This document shows positions 29,792-38,344 of a stretch of DNA of 64,000 nucleotides, one piece after another. Position numbers and translations under genes: made by a program. The DNA is from Leptolyngbya subtilissima AS-A7 (GTDB lineage: Bacteria; Cyanobacteriota; Cyanobacteriia; Phormidesmidales; Phormidesmidaceae): assembly GCF_039962255.1 (NCBI RefSeq), contig NZ_JAMPKY010000002.1, forward strand, positions 62,001-126,000. The letters are read 5' to 3'. Within the stretch, counting starts at the first letter, position 1. Every line of letters starts with the position of its first letter. The notes under the pieces were generated by a model. That model saw nothing but the letters and a program-made list of their open reading frames with translations, was not told the origin of the DNA and made no database searches.

Positions 29792-30181
29792 TTATTGACA
29801 AATAGTGCGGGCAAAGGCAGATTCGACTAGCGATCGCAAAATGTCCATACTGAGCGGCTGCACCAGCAATCCATCTAGCCCTGGAGTATCTTCGCTGTAG
29901 TTCCATTGCGGGCTGGTCGAGTCTGTTAAAGCCACGATCGTCATATCAGGAGCCTGCCCATGCTGTCGCAGGTGATTCACTAACGGTGGTGACCAATCTT
30001 GAAAATTATTGCCGACCAAAATAACGAGACAGGGTGCTCCCTGGTTGACGCGGGTAACCGCTTGCTCGGCAGAACTAGCCACAAACACGGGGTACTGCAG
30101 GTCAGTCTCTAAAGAATGAGCGTCGTCACGGTGATCACACTCTGGGTCGAGCACAAGGATATAGTCACGAGTTAAGGTCAT
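29792..30181 (-). CDS. Stand-alone receiver-like domain lacking the phosphorylation residues
   Basis: 129 residues with the alternating alpha/beta pattern of a response-regulator receiver: first strand YILVLDPE, third strand CLVILVGNN, fourth MTIVALTDS, fifth GLLVQPLS. The phosphoacceptor Asp expected at the end of strand 3 is Val, and the Lys of the KP motif on strand 5 is Gln, while the strand-4 Thr and a strand-1 Asp remain. It therefore cannot be phosphorylated in the usual way and would act, if at all, as a pseudo-receiver. It is transcribed away from a full response regulator 380 bases off. The family assignment is inference from pattern. Confidence 0.6.
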   Translation of the reverse strand: MTLTRDYILVLDPECDHRDDAHSLETDLQYPVFVASSAEQAVTRVNQGAPCLVILVGNNFQDWSPPLVNHLRQHGQAPDMTIVALTDSTSPQWNYSEDTPGLDGLLVQPLSMDILRSLVESAFARTICQ

Positions 30182-30559
30182 GGCTGCAAACGACGCAATT
30201 GACTTCCATCTTAGCTAGTCCAAAAACAGCGTTTATCAACATAAGACCGCTTTTTTTGAACTATAGACTAGGGTTTTCACGCCATTTTAGAAACTTAGAC
30301 TTATTTCAATCTTCCGTTTTTTTTAGTCTGTCTAAAGGCATGCCAAAGCCCTCACATTGCAAAAGCAAAACTATAATTAAGTTATGCAAATTATTGAGCC
30401 AAAAATTACCGGCCATTCAGCTATTAATAACGTTCTGTACGATTAGCCCTCGATTTCGCCACACACCCTAGGTCATGGTTGGGTAACCCTAGCTACAAAA
30501 ACCCCTAGGGGCCTTTGCTATGTTTAGCAAGTAAAATTTGCCGTTTATAACGAAACCCA
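30182..30559. promoter_or_regulatory. Divergent intergenic region, AT-rich
   Basis: 378 bases between the pseudo-receiver and the response regulator genes. It is clearly more AT-rich than its surroundings and includes the loopless palindrome CCCCTAGGGG at 30502-30511. It presumably holds both promoters. I could not place them. Confidence 0.35.
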
Positions 30560-31309
30560 GTGGGCGCTGTATCGGTACAGATTATTGAGGGCAACCCCCA
30601 TTTGCGATCGCTCCTGGGCTGGCATCTTCAGCAAGCTGGCTACAGGGTTTTTCAGTCGGCAGATGTTGTCCGCACTCGTGACCTTTTTCAGAGCCGACAG
30701 CCAGACTTAGTCATTTTAGACTCGCAACTTCCCGACGGGGACGGTGTTGAGCTGTGTAAGTGGTTGCACAGCCAGGGGCAACCCCTGATTATGATTCTCT
30801 CGGCCTGCAATACAGAAACCGATATCGTGACCGGACTAAGAGCCGGAGCCGACGACTACATGACCAAGCCCTTCGGCATGCAGGAATTTTTGGCCCGAGT
30901 CGAGGCGCTAACCCGGCGCGTACGGCTGATGAGTGCGCCAGCATCTCTCACTTATGGCGACTTGAACATTGACCTAGTGCAGCGGCGCGTCAACTTTCGC
31001 GGCGACTACATCGATTTGACCCCCCAGGAATTTAGCCTGCTATACGTGCTGACTCAAGCGGCCGGCTCTCCCCTGAGCCGTACCGATTTACTGCGGCGCG
31101 CTTGGCCTGATGCGATCGACAATCCTAGAACCGTCGACACCCACATTCTCTCCCTACGCAAAAAGATTGAGGTTGACCCGAGGCAGCCTAATATCATTCA
31201 AACAGTGCGCAACGTGGGCTATCGCTTCAATGTTGAGCGCGTTTCCGCCGAGTCTAACGGCCATAGCCCTCGGGTTGGCGCCTCCCTAGCCTCTTCCTAT
31301 TTGAGTTAA
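30560..31309 (+). CDS. OmpR/PhoB-family response regulator
   Basis: 249 residues: a receiver domain (about 1-120) with the phosphoacceptor Asp in VILDSQLPDGDG near residue 54 and the Lys in MTKPFGMQEF near 107, then a winged-helix DNA-binding domain (about 130-232) with LTPQEFSLL, TVDTHILSLRKKIE and IIQTVRNVGYRF. Key residues are intact. GTG 30560 is the start. It is not RpaA, RpaB or NblR as I know those sequences; it resembles an unnamed cyanobacterial subgroup. No histidine kinase gene is adjacent, so its partner is unknown. Confidence 0.88.
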   Translation: MGAVSVQIIEGNPHLRSLLGWHLQQAGYRVFQSADVVRTRDLFQSRQPDLVILDSQLPDGDGVELCKWLHSQGQPLIMILSACNTETDIVTGLRAGADDYMTKPFGMQEFLARVEALTRRVRLMSAPASLTYGDLNIDLVQRRVNFRGDYIDLTPQEFSLLYVLTQAAGSPLSRTDLLRRAWPDAIDNPRTVDTHILSLRKKIEVDPRQPNIIQTVRNVGYRFNVERVSAESNGHSPRVGASLASSYLS

Positions 31310-31361
31310 GACAGTTTATAGCGGCTTGAATTAGCTAGCAGAGCCAAAGCAACGCCTCAAG

Positions 31362-31379
31362 AACCATAAAACTATGGTT
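31362..31379 (+). repeat. Short perfect hairpin upstream of nadA
   Basis: AACCATA (31362-31368) and TATGGTT (31373-31379) enclose a four-base loop, about 155 bases before the likely nadA start. No T run follows, so it is not a typical terminator. It could be an operator or leader structure; I have no evidence for either. Confidence 0.3.
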
Positions 31380-31534
31380 AAATCCCCATTACATCGCGAT
31401 TGATATTTACTTAGAGCGACTGGTTGGTTGAGTACCCAGGCGGCCTAAAGAAATAGGCCCCAAAGTCAGCTGTGGCGAGTTTTGGTGAATTGAACTATAA
31501 TTCAGAAATCCTTTCATGCTGCCGTGCCAACCCT

Positions 31535-32497
31535 GTGTTTACAACTCTTTCGCCCATTGCCGCATCCCCAACCCACGATTTGGTTGACGTCATCAACGCT
31601 CTTAAGCAAGAGCTGAATGCTGTTGTTTTAGCGCACTATTACCAAGAGTCTGATATTCAAGATGTAGCTGACTACATTGGCGATTCTTTGGGGTTATCTC
31701 GCCAGGCAGCCGATACCAGTGCTGATGTAATCGTGTTTGCAGGGGTGCACTTCATGGCTGAGACTGCCAAGATTCTCAATCCCGATAAGCAAGTCCTGCT
31801 GCCCGACCTCAACGCAGGCTGCTCTTTGGCTGACAGCTGCCCTCCTGATGCCTTTGCGGCGTTTAAAGCCGCGCACCCCGATCACCTAGTGATCTCATAC
31901 ATCAACTGTACGGCCGTCATCAAGGCCATGAGTGACATTATTTGCACCAGCTCCAATGCGGTCAGCATTGTGCAGCAGCTGCCACCTGAGCAAAAGATTA
32001 TTTTTGCCCCCGACCAAAATTTGGGCCGCTACGTGATGCAGCAGACCGGCCGAGACATGGTGCTGTGGCAGGGCAGCTGCATGGTACACGAAACGTTTTC
32101 AGAAAAGAAGCTGGTACAACTTCAGATGAATCACCCCGAAGCTGAGGTGATTGCCCACCCCGAGTGCGAAGCGGCGGTGCTGCGCCATGCCCATTTTGTC
32201 GGGTCAACAACAGCCTTGCTCAAGTACGCCCAACAAAGCCCCAAGTCTGAGTTCATAGTGGTGACAGAACCAGGCATTATTCACCAGATGGAGAAACAAG
32301 CCCCAGGCAAGGTCTTCATTCCAGCACCGCCCACAGCATCCTGCGCCTGCAATGAATGCCCCCATATGCGCCTCAACACCTTAGAAAAGCTTTACCTCGC
32401 AATGAAGTATCGCCAGCCCGAGATTGTTTTAGACCCAGAGCTACAGCGCCAAGCACTGAAGCCTATCCAACGGATGCTAGACCTCAGTGCGCCTTAA
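31535..32497 (+). CDS. nadA: Quinolinate synthase (NadA)
   Basis: 4Fe-4S enzyme that condenses iminoaspartate with dihydroxyacetone phosphate to quinolinate in NAD synthesis. I chose GTG 31535 (translated [11 protein letters not shown]), the usual N-terminus in cyanobacteria, giving 320 residues; the frame is open to GTG 31472. Signatures are [15 protein letters not shown] near the start, [24 protein letters not shown] and [11 protein letters not shown]. Cys in NCTA, PECE and NECP are the expected cluster ligands. NadB is not in the window. Confidence 0.95.
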   Translation: MFTTLSPIAASPTHDLVDVINALKQELNAVVLAHYYQESDIQDVADYIGDSLGLSRQAADTSADVIVFAGVHFMAETAKILNPDKQVLLPDLNAGCSLADSCPPDAFAAFKAAHPDHLVISYINCTAVIKAMSDIICTSSNAVSIVQQLPPEQKIIFAPDQNLGRYVMQQTGRDMVLWQGSCMVHETFSEKKLVQLQMNHPEAEVIAHPECEAAVLRHAHFVGSTTALLKYAQQSPKSEFIVVTEPGIIHQMEKQAPGKVFIPAPPTASCACNECPHMRLNTLEKLYLAMKYRQPEIVLDPELQRQALKPIQRMLDLSAP

Positions 32498-32508
32498 TTC
32501 AGCTAGCC

Positions 32509-32997
32509 CTAGGATCCCTGAACAAAGCTCTTCAACTCGGCCGCCAGCTGATCAATTAGGCTGTCATGGTCTGTATCCAAGGAACTGGTGTCTTGCTCGA
32601 TGCGCTGTACAACCTCATCGGGCAAATCAAGCAGCGACACTAAACGGTTGTAGGCATCTGCTTCCTGTTGATTGATCAGCTCTTCGCCGGGAGTACGGGC
32701 ACTAGCACTAATCACCTGGCGGCCCAGTTTAAGCACCAGCTCTCGCTCGGCAGGGCGGGTAAGCTTGGGCACTAGTTCTTCTAGGGGCAGGTTTTGCATT
32801 AAGTAGTCGCGCAACTCATCCCGCAGCGCAGCCTGCTGACCAGCATCGCTGGCAAACAGACGGCTGAACTGATCGAGCATGACACCCACTTCTTCGTCGG
32901 CCAGGTGGCCGTCGCTCCAAGCCATGGTTGATGCAATGCGCAGCAGAGTCATCTGGCTGGGGGTGATGGACGGAGGCAGGGGAGGTTGAATAGGCAT
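32509..32997 (-). CDS. TerB-family (tellurite-resistance-like) protein
   Basis: 162 residues, all-helical, soluble. Residues 15-45 (QMTLLRIASTMAWSDGHLADEE) show the TerB pattern in which acidic residues after a 'DG' bind metal. In cyanobacteria such proteins are widespread and their function is unknown; tellurite resistance should not be assumed. It ends 12 bases from the end of convergent nadA. Confidence 0.75.
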   Translation of the reverse strand: MPIQPPLPPSITPSQMTLLRIASTMAWSDGHLADEEVGVMLDQFSRLFASDAGQQAALRDELRDYLMQNLPLEELVPKLTRPAERELVLKLGRQVISASARTPGEELINQQEADAYNRLVSLLDLPDEVVQRIEQDTSSLDTDHDSLIDQLAAELKSFVQGS

Positions 32998-33118
32998 AGC
33001 AATCTCCGGGGTAGTGAACTACGTCGGGCAGCTGATGATGACAACCTACCATGGAGATTTAGAGAGGCTAGCTAACTTTAGCAATCTCTACAAATTCAGG
33101 TAGATGAGGGGCGACTTG

Positions 33119-33811
33119 CTATAGTCGCCCGGCTAAATGGGCTAGCTGACGCGTATTTTTGAGGTGCAGCACTGAGCGGGCATTGTCTTCAACAATCCAG
33201 CCTTTTTCGACTAGCTTGGCCATAATTTTGTTGGCTTCTTCGGGGGTGATGTCGGCCAAGTCGGCTAGGTCTTTGCGGGGAATGTTGAACAGGTCGACAC
33301 CGTCATCTACTGGCTCACCGTAGGCCTCCTGGATCGCCGTGATGGTGGCAGCCAGTTTAACCGCAGGGGGCTGATGACGTAGCTGGAAGCGCAAGTTGGT
33401 CTGACGCAGCCGCTGCACCATAATTTGCAGCAGCCGATGGTGTAACTGGGAGTCCTTAGACAGGGTTTGAAGAAATCGCTGTGCTGAAATGCTCATCAGC
33501 TTGACAGCGGTCATAGCGACGACATCGGTGGAGCGGGGTGACTCGTCTAGAATGGCCATTTCACCAAAGAAGTCGCCTCTGCCTAGCACCGCCAGGGTAA
33601 TGGAACTATCTTCAGCATGGCGGCGAACTTTAACCCAGCCGGATTCTATAAAGTAAACGGCATTACCCCAAGCATCTTCCATAACTACAGCTCGGTTGGC
33701 TGGGTAGTCATGGCGAGTGGCTACAGACAGCAGCCACTCTACGGTTTCGGGGCTCGCCCCTTGCAACAGAGGGTATTGTTCGCTCAGCGTATCGGCTTGC
33801 ATAAAAGGCAT
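33119..33811 (-). CDS. Crp/Fnr-family transcription regulator
   Basis: 230 residues: an N-terminal cyclic-nucleotide-binding-type beta-barrel (about 15-130; GRGDFFGEMAILDESPRSTDVVA is the phosphate-binding cassette with the conserved GE and RS, consistent with cAMP or another nucleotide ligand), a dimerisation helix, and a C-terminal winged helix (about 150-225; NIPRKDLADLADITPEEANKI is the recognition region). It is not NtcA. The ligand is unknown, although the GE...RST pattern would allow cAMP binding. Stand-alone gene. Confidence 0.88.
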   Translation of the reverse strand: MPFMQADTLSEQYPLLQGASPETVEWLLSVATRHDYPANRAVVMEDAWGNAVYFIESGWVKVRRHAEDSSITLAVLGRGDFFGEMAILDESPRSTDVVAMTAVKLMSISAQRFLQTLSKDSQLHHRLLQIMVQRLRQTNLRFQLRHQPPAVKLAATITAIQEAYGEPVDDGVDLFNIPRKDLADLADITPEEANKIMAKLVEKGWIVEDNARSVLHLKNTRQLAHLAGRL

Positions 33812-33908
33812 GGTTAAAGGGTGACGGCTCAGGACTAGCTAGACAAGACCACGATCGGCCTATACCGTCCATGGTACCCAGAATCTTAAATTGACCAAAA
33901 TAGCGACA

Positions 33909-34799
33909 CTACCTAGGCAGCCCGATCGCACTGACAACGTCACTCAGGGGCGATCGCAGCGCCTCTACATAGCTAGGCCAGCCCACCACAATGGGCTGAT
34001 GGTGAGCTAGGGTCTGGGGAGCTATATCGGGCTCCGTGAAGCGAATCGGCTGCCCAGCCAGGTCGCAGCAGATTAGCCCCGCCGCCTCGGCTAAAGCCAG
34101 GGGGCCAGTAGTGTCCCACAGCTTGACCCGACCGTTGAGGTAGACGTATAAGCCCGCCCGGCCAGTAATCACTGCCAACACCTTCAGTCCAAAGCTGCCC
34201 AAGGAGAGAAACTGAACGTTAGGAAAACGACGGGCGATCGCAGCGCCAAACCGGCGCTCATCCTTATCGCCAATCACCATAGACCAAGCTTTGGTTGGGT
34301 CAAAAACAGGCTCTCGGGGCATTAGGGGCTGAGGTACACCACCGCCCGTCTGCTCAAACAGACCCCAGCCTGGACCACCCCATACCAGATGCCGCGTGAC
34401 TGGCGCATAAATCCAGCCTGCTTGAGGAATGCCAGCCACGACTTGCCCTACCATCACCGCGTAATGGTCTCCGCCTTGAATAAAATCGTCAGTGCCGTCG
34501 ATAGGGTCCACGAACCACAGGGAGCGATCGCCGGTAGAAGACAGCCCCTGCCCCTCGCCCTGCCGAAACTGCTGCACCGTGGCTCGGTTTTCTTCAGTAA
34601 TAATGCCGTCTTCTGGAAAGATCGCCTGCATACCCGCCAGCAGCTTTTGATCTAGCAGCTGATCGACCGTAGTCACATAGTCGTCCACGCCTTTTTCAAA
34701 CACCTGAAACGAATGTTTGGGCTGCTGGCTGGCATAGTCACCACAGGCAATCAATAGCTGATGCAGAGCCGACAGATCGGCGGGGCGGATGGGCGGCAT
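33909..34799 (-). CDS. Inositol monophosphatase/CysQ-family phosphatase
   Basis: 296 residues of the Mg2+-dependent, Li+-sensitive phosphatase superfamily. Metal-binding motifs: EEN near residue 72, WFVDPIDGTDDF near 103, and KLWDTTGPLALAEAAG near 225. The family includes 3'(2'),5'-bisphosphate nucleotidase (CysQ, removing PAP from sulfate assimilation), inositol monophosphatase and related enzymes; I cannot tell which. Stand-alone gene, same strand as its neighbours. Confidence 0.87.
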   Translation of the reverse strand: MPPIRPADLSALHQLLIACGDYASQQPKHSFQVFEKGVDDYVTTVDQLLDQKLLAGMQAIFPEDGIITEENRATVQQFRQGEGQGLSSTGDRSLWFVDPIDGTDDFIQGGDHYAVMVGQVVAGIPQAGWIYAPVTRHLVWGGPGWGLFEQTGGGVPQPLMPREPVFDPTKAWSMVIGDKDERRFGAAIARRFPNVQFLSLGSFGLKVLAVITGRAGLYVYLNGRVKLWDTTGPLALAEAAGLICCDLAGQPIRFTEPDIAPQTLAHHQPIVVGWPSYVEALRSPLSDVVSAIGLPR

Positions 34800-34930
34800 A
34801 CCAGGCTAGACCACAGAACCCCGATGCTGGGGAGGTAGAGATAGATCAGGGGCGATCGCCCAGTCGGAAGATCTGATCACTCCGTTAGTGTAATCTGGCC
34901 CGGTAGCAGAACACTACCGACCATAGATAC

Positions 34931-34966
34931 AAAAAATGGGCTGGTCAGCACAAGCTAACCAGCCCA
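34931..34966 (-). terminator. Strong terminator after ycf35
   Basis: Arms at 34954-34966 and 34937-34949 form a 13-pair stem with one wobble and a four-base loop. Read on the minus strand the stem starts TGGGCTGG and is followed by six T (34936-34931). It closes the ycf46-ycf35 unit. Confidence 0.9.
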
Positions 34967-34987
34967 CTTCAGGAACGCGATGCAGAC

Positions 34988-35338
34988 TTACTGAAGCACC
35001 AGCTTGACGTTGGCGTTCTGCAAACCAGGACGCTTAACCTCAGCCAGGGTCTTGTTGACTGCGTACTTTTGGTTGATGGAGTTGATCAACTCAGTCTGGT
35101 TGTGCTTTTTGGCAACACCCCAGAGGTCAGCGATCAGATCAAAGGAGCCATCGGCATTACGAGACCAACCCAGATCGTACTCACCATCCAGAACGGCGAC
35201 AAGGTCGGCGCGCACACGCTGGCCGTTGTAACCGCGAACATCAGCTTCGGTCTTAGTGGCAATACCCAAGTCAGACAGCGACTGCTTGAGAATCTCAGCA
35301 TCGGTCACTTTGGTGCGAAGGGTGCTGAAGTGAGACAT
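34988..35338 (-). CDS. ycf35: Ycf35 (DUF1257) protein
   Basis: 116 residues from ATG 35338 (MSHFSTLRTKVTD), which has a full AGGAGG seven bases upstream; the open frame runs to 35392, but that start lacks support. Ycf35 is conserved in cyanobacteria and red-algal plastids. Its function is unknown, and no catalytic motif is visible. It lies 137 bases downstream of ycf46 on the same strand, just before a strong terminator. Confidence 0.9.
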   Translation of the reverse strand: MSHFSTLRTKVTDAEILKQSLSDLGIATKTEADVRGYNGQRVRADLVAVLDGEYDLGWSRNADGSFDLIADLWGVAKKHNQTELINSINQKYAVNKTLAEVKRPGLQNANVKLVLQ

Positions 35339-35474
35339 GGTGTTTCCTCCTGTAGGGAAATTGAGAGAGACAACGAGGTTTGAGAGAGACAAAACCAGTT
35401 AGCCACGGGCTATCTGGATACTAACTGCTAGCAAATGCTAGCCCTTCCCCCGGATACCGCCGGGAGGAAAGCCT

Positions 35475-37013
35475 TTAAAACTCCATTCGCTGATACTCAG
35501 CGACGGAGGCTGCCGCCGGACGGGCCCGCTGGCGGGCCCAGTCCCGCAAGGCGGTGACCTGCTCACTCATAGTCTTCGACAGCGGCATCGTGGCGCGAAT
35601 GGCCGCAATAATGTCGAGTTGAGTGAATTCACGTCCTTGGGCAAACGCTTCATACATGGCCGAAATCAGCCCCTGCTCAATTTCAGCTCCGGAAAATCCA
35701 TCGCAGACCTTGGTCAACTGGTCGAGGTCAAAGCGCTCAATGTCGCGACGGCGCTTTTGCAAATGGATTTGAAAAATATCTTTGCGCTCTTCGGCGTTGG
35801 GCAGGTCGACAAAGAAGATCTCGTCGAACCGGCCCTTGCGTAGAAACTCACCGGGCAGCTTTTCGACCCGGTTAGCCGTGGCCATTACAAACACCGGCGA
35901 GGTTTTCTCCTGCATCCAGGTGAGGAAGGTGCCAAAGATTCGGCTTGAGGTTCCCCCGTCAGAGTCGGATGAGCCACCGGCTCCACCAAAGGCTTTATCG
36001 ATTTCGTCGATAAATAAAATGGCAGGAGAAATTGATTCGGCGGTGCGTAGAGCGTTGCGCAGGTTAGCCTCAGAGCGGCCTACCGTAGAGCCGTCGTACA
36101 CTCGACCCAAGTCGAGGCGCAGCAGAGGCAGGCCCCAGAGCCGAGAGGTAGTCTTAGCAATTAGCGACTTACCACAACCCGGCACCCCCAAAATCAGCAT
36201 GCCTTTGGGCTGGGGCAGGCCGTACTCCCGCGCCCGCTCGGTAAAGGCATCAGATCGCTGCTGAAGCCAGTGCTTGAGTTCTTCGAGACCACCTACGGAA
36301 TCTAGGGTCTCATCCACATCCATAAACTCAAGAATGCCGTTGCGGCGAATCAGCTGCTTCTTCTCAGAGAGAACAATATCAACTTCTTCGGCGGTAAGAC
36401 GCTTAGCCATCACCCGCGCCTTGCGGTAGACTTTCTCAGCCTCGTCGCGGGTAAGGCCTAAGGCGGCCTTCAGCAGCTTCTCACGCTCCTCAGTAGAGAT
36501 GCTGTTGCCGCGGGCACGGTTCATCTCTGTGGAGAGCACTTCGTCGAGTTCTGCCATATCGGGCAGCGGGAAGTCAAGCAGGACAACCTCTTTCTCAAGC
36601 TCGATGGGGATTTCCTGAACCGGCGACATCAATACGATGGTTTTGCGGGTACCCTTGAGCGCCACGATAGAGTCACGCAGGCAACGAGTTACCGCTGGAG
36701 AATCTTTAAAGGGGTGCAGGTCTTTGAAGATAAAAATGCCAGGTTCTCGCTGTCGTATAACCCACTCCACCGCCGCCTCGGGAGAAACCGTGTTGTTGTT
36801 TTGGGTACCAGTTCCTGGGGAGCCAACCTCAACCATGCCTCGGGTCATTGTCCAGGTAAAGACCCGCATGGGAGCCTTAATTTCAGGGTCCCTGGCAAGA
36901 TGACGAGCCACAGCGGCGATGGTTTGCTCAGCCCGTTCTTCCTCGAAGGTGACCAAATAGATCAGAGGATATTGGGCTTGTACCAGTACGTTCAAATCCT
37001 CTCGCATGACCAT
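35475..37013 (-). CDS. ycf46: Ycf46, AAA+ ATPase
   Basis: 512 residues. The N-terminal 240 form a domain specific to Ycf46, and the rest is an AAA+ module: Walker A GVPGCGKSLIAKTT near 267, Walker B ILFIDEIDKAF near 325, sensor 1 VMATANRVEKLPGEFLRKGRFDE near 380-400. The AAA core resembles FtsH/katanin-type ATPases but lacks a protease domain. It is conserved in cyanobacteria and red-lineage plastids; physiological roles proposed include stress and carbon acclimation, with mechanism unsettled. Start is ATG 37013 or 37007. It follows the ribbon-helix-helix gene after 72 bases. Confidence 0.93.
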   Translation of the reverse strand: MVMREDLNVLVQAQYPLIYLVTFEEERAEQTIAAVARHLARDPEIKAPMRVFTWTMTRGMVEVGSPGTGTQNNNTVSPEAAVEWVIRQREPGIFIFKDLHPFKDSPAVTRCLRDSIVALKGTRKTIVLMSPVQEIPIELEKEVVLLDFPLPDMAELDEVLSTEMNRARGNSISTEEREKLLKAALGLTRDEAEKVYRKARVMAKRLTAEEVDIVLSEKKQLIRRNGILEFMDVDETLDSVGGLEELKHWLQQRSDAFTERAREYGLPQPKGMLILGVPGCGKSLIAKTTSRLWGLPLLRLDLGRVYDGSTVGRSEANLRNALRTAESISPAILFIDEIDKAFGGAGGSSDSDGGTSSRIFGTFLTWMQEKTSPVFVMATANRVEKLPGEFLRKGRFDEIFFVDLPNAEERKDIFQIHLQKRRRDIERFDLDQLTKVCDGFSGAEIEQGLISAMYEAFAQGREFTQLDIIAAIRATMPLSKTMSEQVTALRDWARQRARPAAASVAEYQRMEF

Positions 37014-37085
37014 ATCCCTTCTCAGGCGTGTGGGGCAGTGAAACTGCTGTCTAGCTAACTACAACCAGAGCAGCCAAATCTGTAC

Positions 37086-37442
37086 CTAGCAAACAACCAG
37101 CTCTCCTTCCTCTCGGGAACCGGGATTGGCAGCAACCTCAGGCACAATGGCATCACCTATTGGACTACCCTGAGCCGCACCAATGCTAGCAATCTCAACC
37201 AGCTCACCCTCACGCAGCACCACAGGGGATGCACAGCTCGGACAGCTATGAATACGATGGGTCTGACCAAAGGAAGACTCTAGGCTCTCAGCAACTACGT
37301 CACCGTGGGCCAGGTAAAAATCAATGGCGCGCTTAGCAATGGAAGACATGGCCTCGCCCTCGACAGCAGAGCGAATCTTTAACTGACGGTGCAGGTCGGG
37401 GGGTAAATACAGCGTGACCTTAGTAGCTTTCTGCTCTTCCAT
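37086..37442 (-). CDS. Ribbon-helix-helix (CopG/Arc-like) protein with CPSC motif
   Basis: 118 residues. The first 50 (KVTLYLPPDLHRQLKIRSAV, then AKRAIDFYL) fit a ribbon-helix-helix DNA-binding fold. The second half is a different, probably flexible, region with HSCPSCASPVVLREGELVEI, whose Cys-x2-Cys could bind metal but has no second pair. It precedes ycf46 on the same strand, so it may regulate or work with it. Two palindromic motifs lie about 80-110 bases upstream. Not a classic toxin-antitoxin pair: no toxin gene is adjacent. Confidence 0.7.
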   Translation of the reverse strand: MEEQKATKVTLYLPPDLHRQLKIRSAVEGEAMSSIAKRAIDFYLAHGDVVAESLESSFGQTHRIHSCPSCASPVVLREGELVEIASIGAAQGSPIGDAIVPEVAANPGSREEGELVVC

Positions 37443-37792
37443 AGCGCTTTTCTAAATAGGTGTGACCCGGGTATGTAGTCACCTTAAGCGGCCTGCTCCA
37501 GGCTGTCAAGCCAGCATACTGTCATGACGTCATTCTTGTAACATTGCTTTACATACAACCATATTCCTTAACCTCCATTGCCTAACCAACTAAGCATGCC
37601 CGTGCTTCTAAACCTAGGTAGAGATAGGGTTTAGCCAAGGCAGTTACAGTTACCCTAGCGAGAAAATCGCCCTTTGAGCAGGGACGTAAACTTATACGAC
37701 AGCCAGAGAATTTCCTTGGAGCAGGCCGATATGCTCGTTAGAGTGACCAGAGCGAAGCGGTTTGTAGGGTAAAAGTTCCCGCCGTCGTTGCT
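37443..37792. promoter_or_regulatory. Divergent intergenic region with palindromes upstream of the RHH-ycf46-ycf35 unit
   Basis: 350 bases between divergent genes. ATGACGTCAT (37524-37533) is a perfect 10-bp palindrome, and TGTAA/TTACA (37537-37541 and 37549-37553) is a second inverted pair. Both could be operator sites for the ribbon-helix-helix protein encoded next door; that is inference. No -10/-35 was assigned. Confidence 0.4.
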
Positions 37793-38263
37793 ATGGCCAT
37801 GGCTCAAGTTCAATCCCTACAGTTGGGCTCTGCCGTCGATGGTAGGGAATGCTGTGGTTGTTCTGTACCTATGTCTCCACTAGCTATGAAACCTACTGCC
37901 GCCCAGGGTATGCCCGCTACCCTAAGCTCCCAAGTAGCCACGCCATCTTCACCTCAGGATGGCGTCTTTCAGCAGTGGTATGGGGAGGGAGAAAAGCTGG
38001 CTGATGCTGGGGACTACGATCGCGCCCTGCGGTGCTTTGAAGAGGCCGCCATTCTTGCTCCTGACCAGGTGACAGCTCTGGTTTATCAAGCGGTGTGTTT
38101 GATTCATTTGGGGCAGCCTCAGCAAGCTCTGGGAGTAGCTGATCGAATTTTGGCGATCGCCCCCGATCATCCCCAGGGGTGGCTCTACCGAGGTGTGGCC
38201 CTACACCGGCTGGGCCAGTACAAAGAGGCTTACACCAGCTACGCCCAGGTTAACCAATCCTGA
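37793..38263 (+). CDS. TPR-repeat protein
   Basis: 156 residues (ATG 37793 or 37799). The first 60 are low complexity with a CCGC cluster. Residues 65-150 contain about two and a half tetratricopeptide repeats (AGDYDRALRCFEEAAILAPDQ, GQPQQALGVADRILAIAPDHPQG, LYRGVALHRLGQYKEAYTSY). It probably mediates protein-protein contacts; partner unknown. No signal peptide. The helicase gene begins 81 bases downstream. Confidence 0.78.
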   Translation: MAMAQVQSLQLGSAVDGRECCGCSVPMSPLAMKPTAAQGMPATLSSQVATPSSPQDGVFQQWYGEGEKLADAGDYDRALRCFEEAAILAPDQVTALVYQAVCLIHLGQPQQALGVADRILAIAPDHPQGWLYRGVALHRLGQYKEAYTSYAQVNQS

Positions 38264-38344
38264 TTAATTCAAGCTTCACTAGGGTGTCTCCTTCCTTAAA
38301 AGAGTACACTTGAACGCACGAAGATCATTCTCTGAGCGTTGGTT

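Noticed and set aside
30199..30471. 90-codon open frame in the AT-rich gap before the response regulator
   Set aside because: Composition (Phe/Ser/Lys/Leu-rich, no domain pattern) looks like translated AT-rich intergenic DNA, and no ribosome site precedes it.
30560..31309. Calling the response regulator NblR, RpaA or RpaB
   Set aside because: Receiver and winged-helix signatures differ from those of each of these proteins as I know them; only the OmpR/PhoB family is supported.
32509..32997. Tellurite resistance determinant
   Set aside because: TerB-like domains are common in cyanobacteria without a ter operon; no other ter genes are present.
37086..37442. Antitoxin of a toxin-antitoxin pair
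   Set aside because: The N-terminus is ribbon-helix-helix-like, but there is no adjacent small toxin gene; the neighbour is ycf46.
37538..37552. NtcA-like site GTA...TAC upstream of the ribbon-helix-helix gene
   Set aside because: The spacer is nine bases, whereas NtcA needs GTA-N8-TAC, and no -10 follows at the expected distance.
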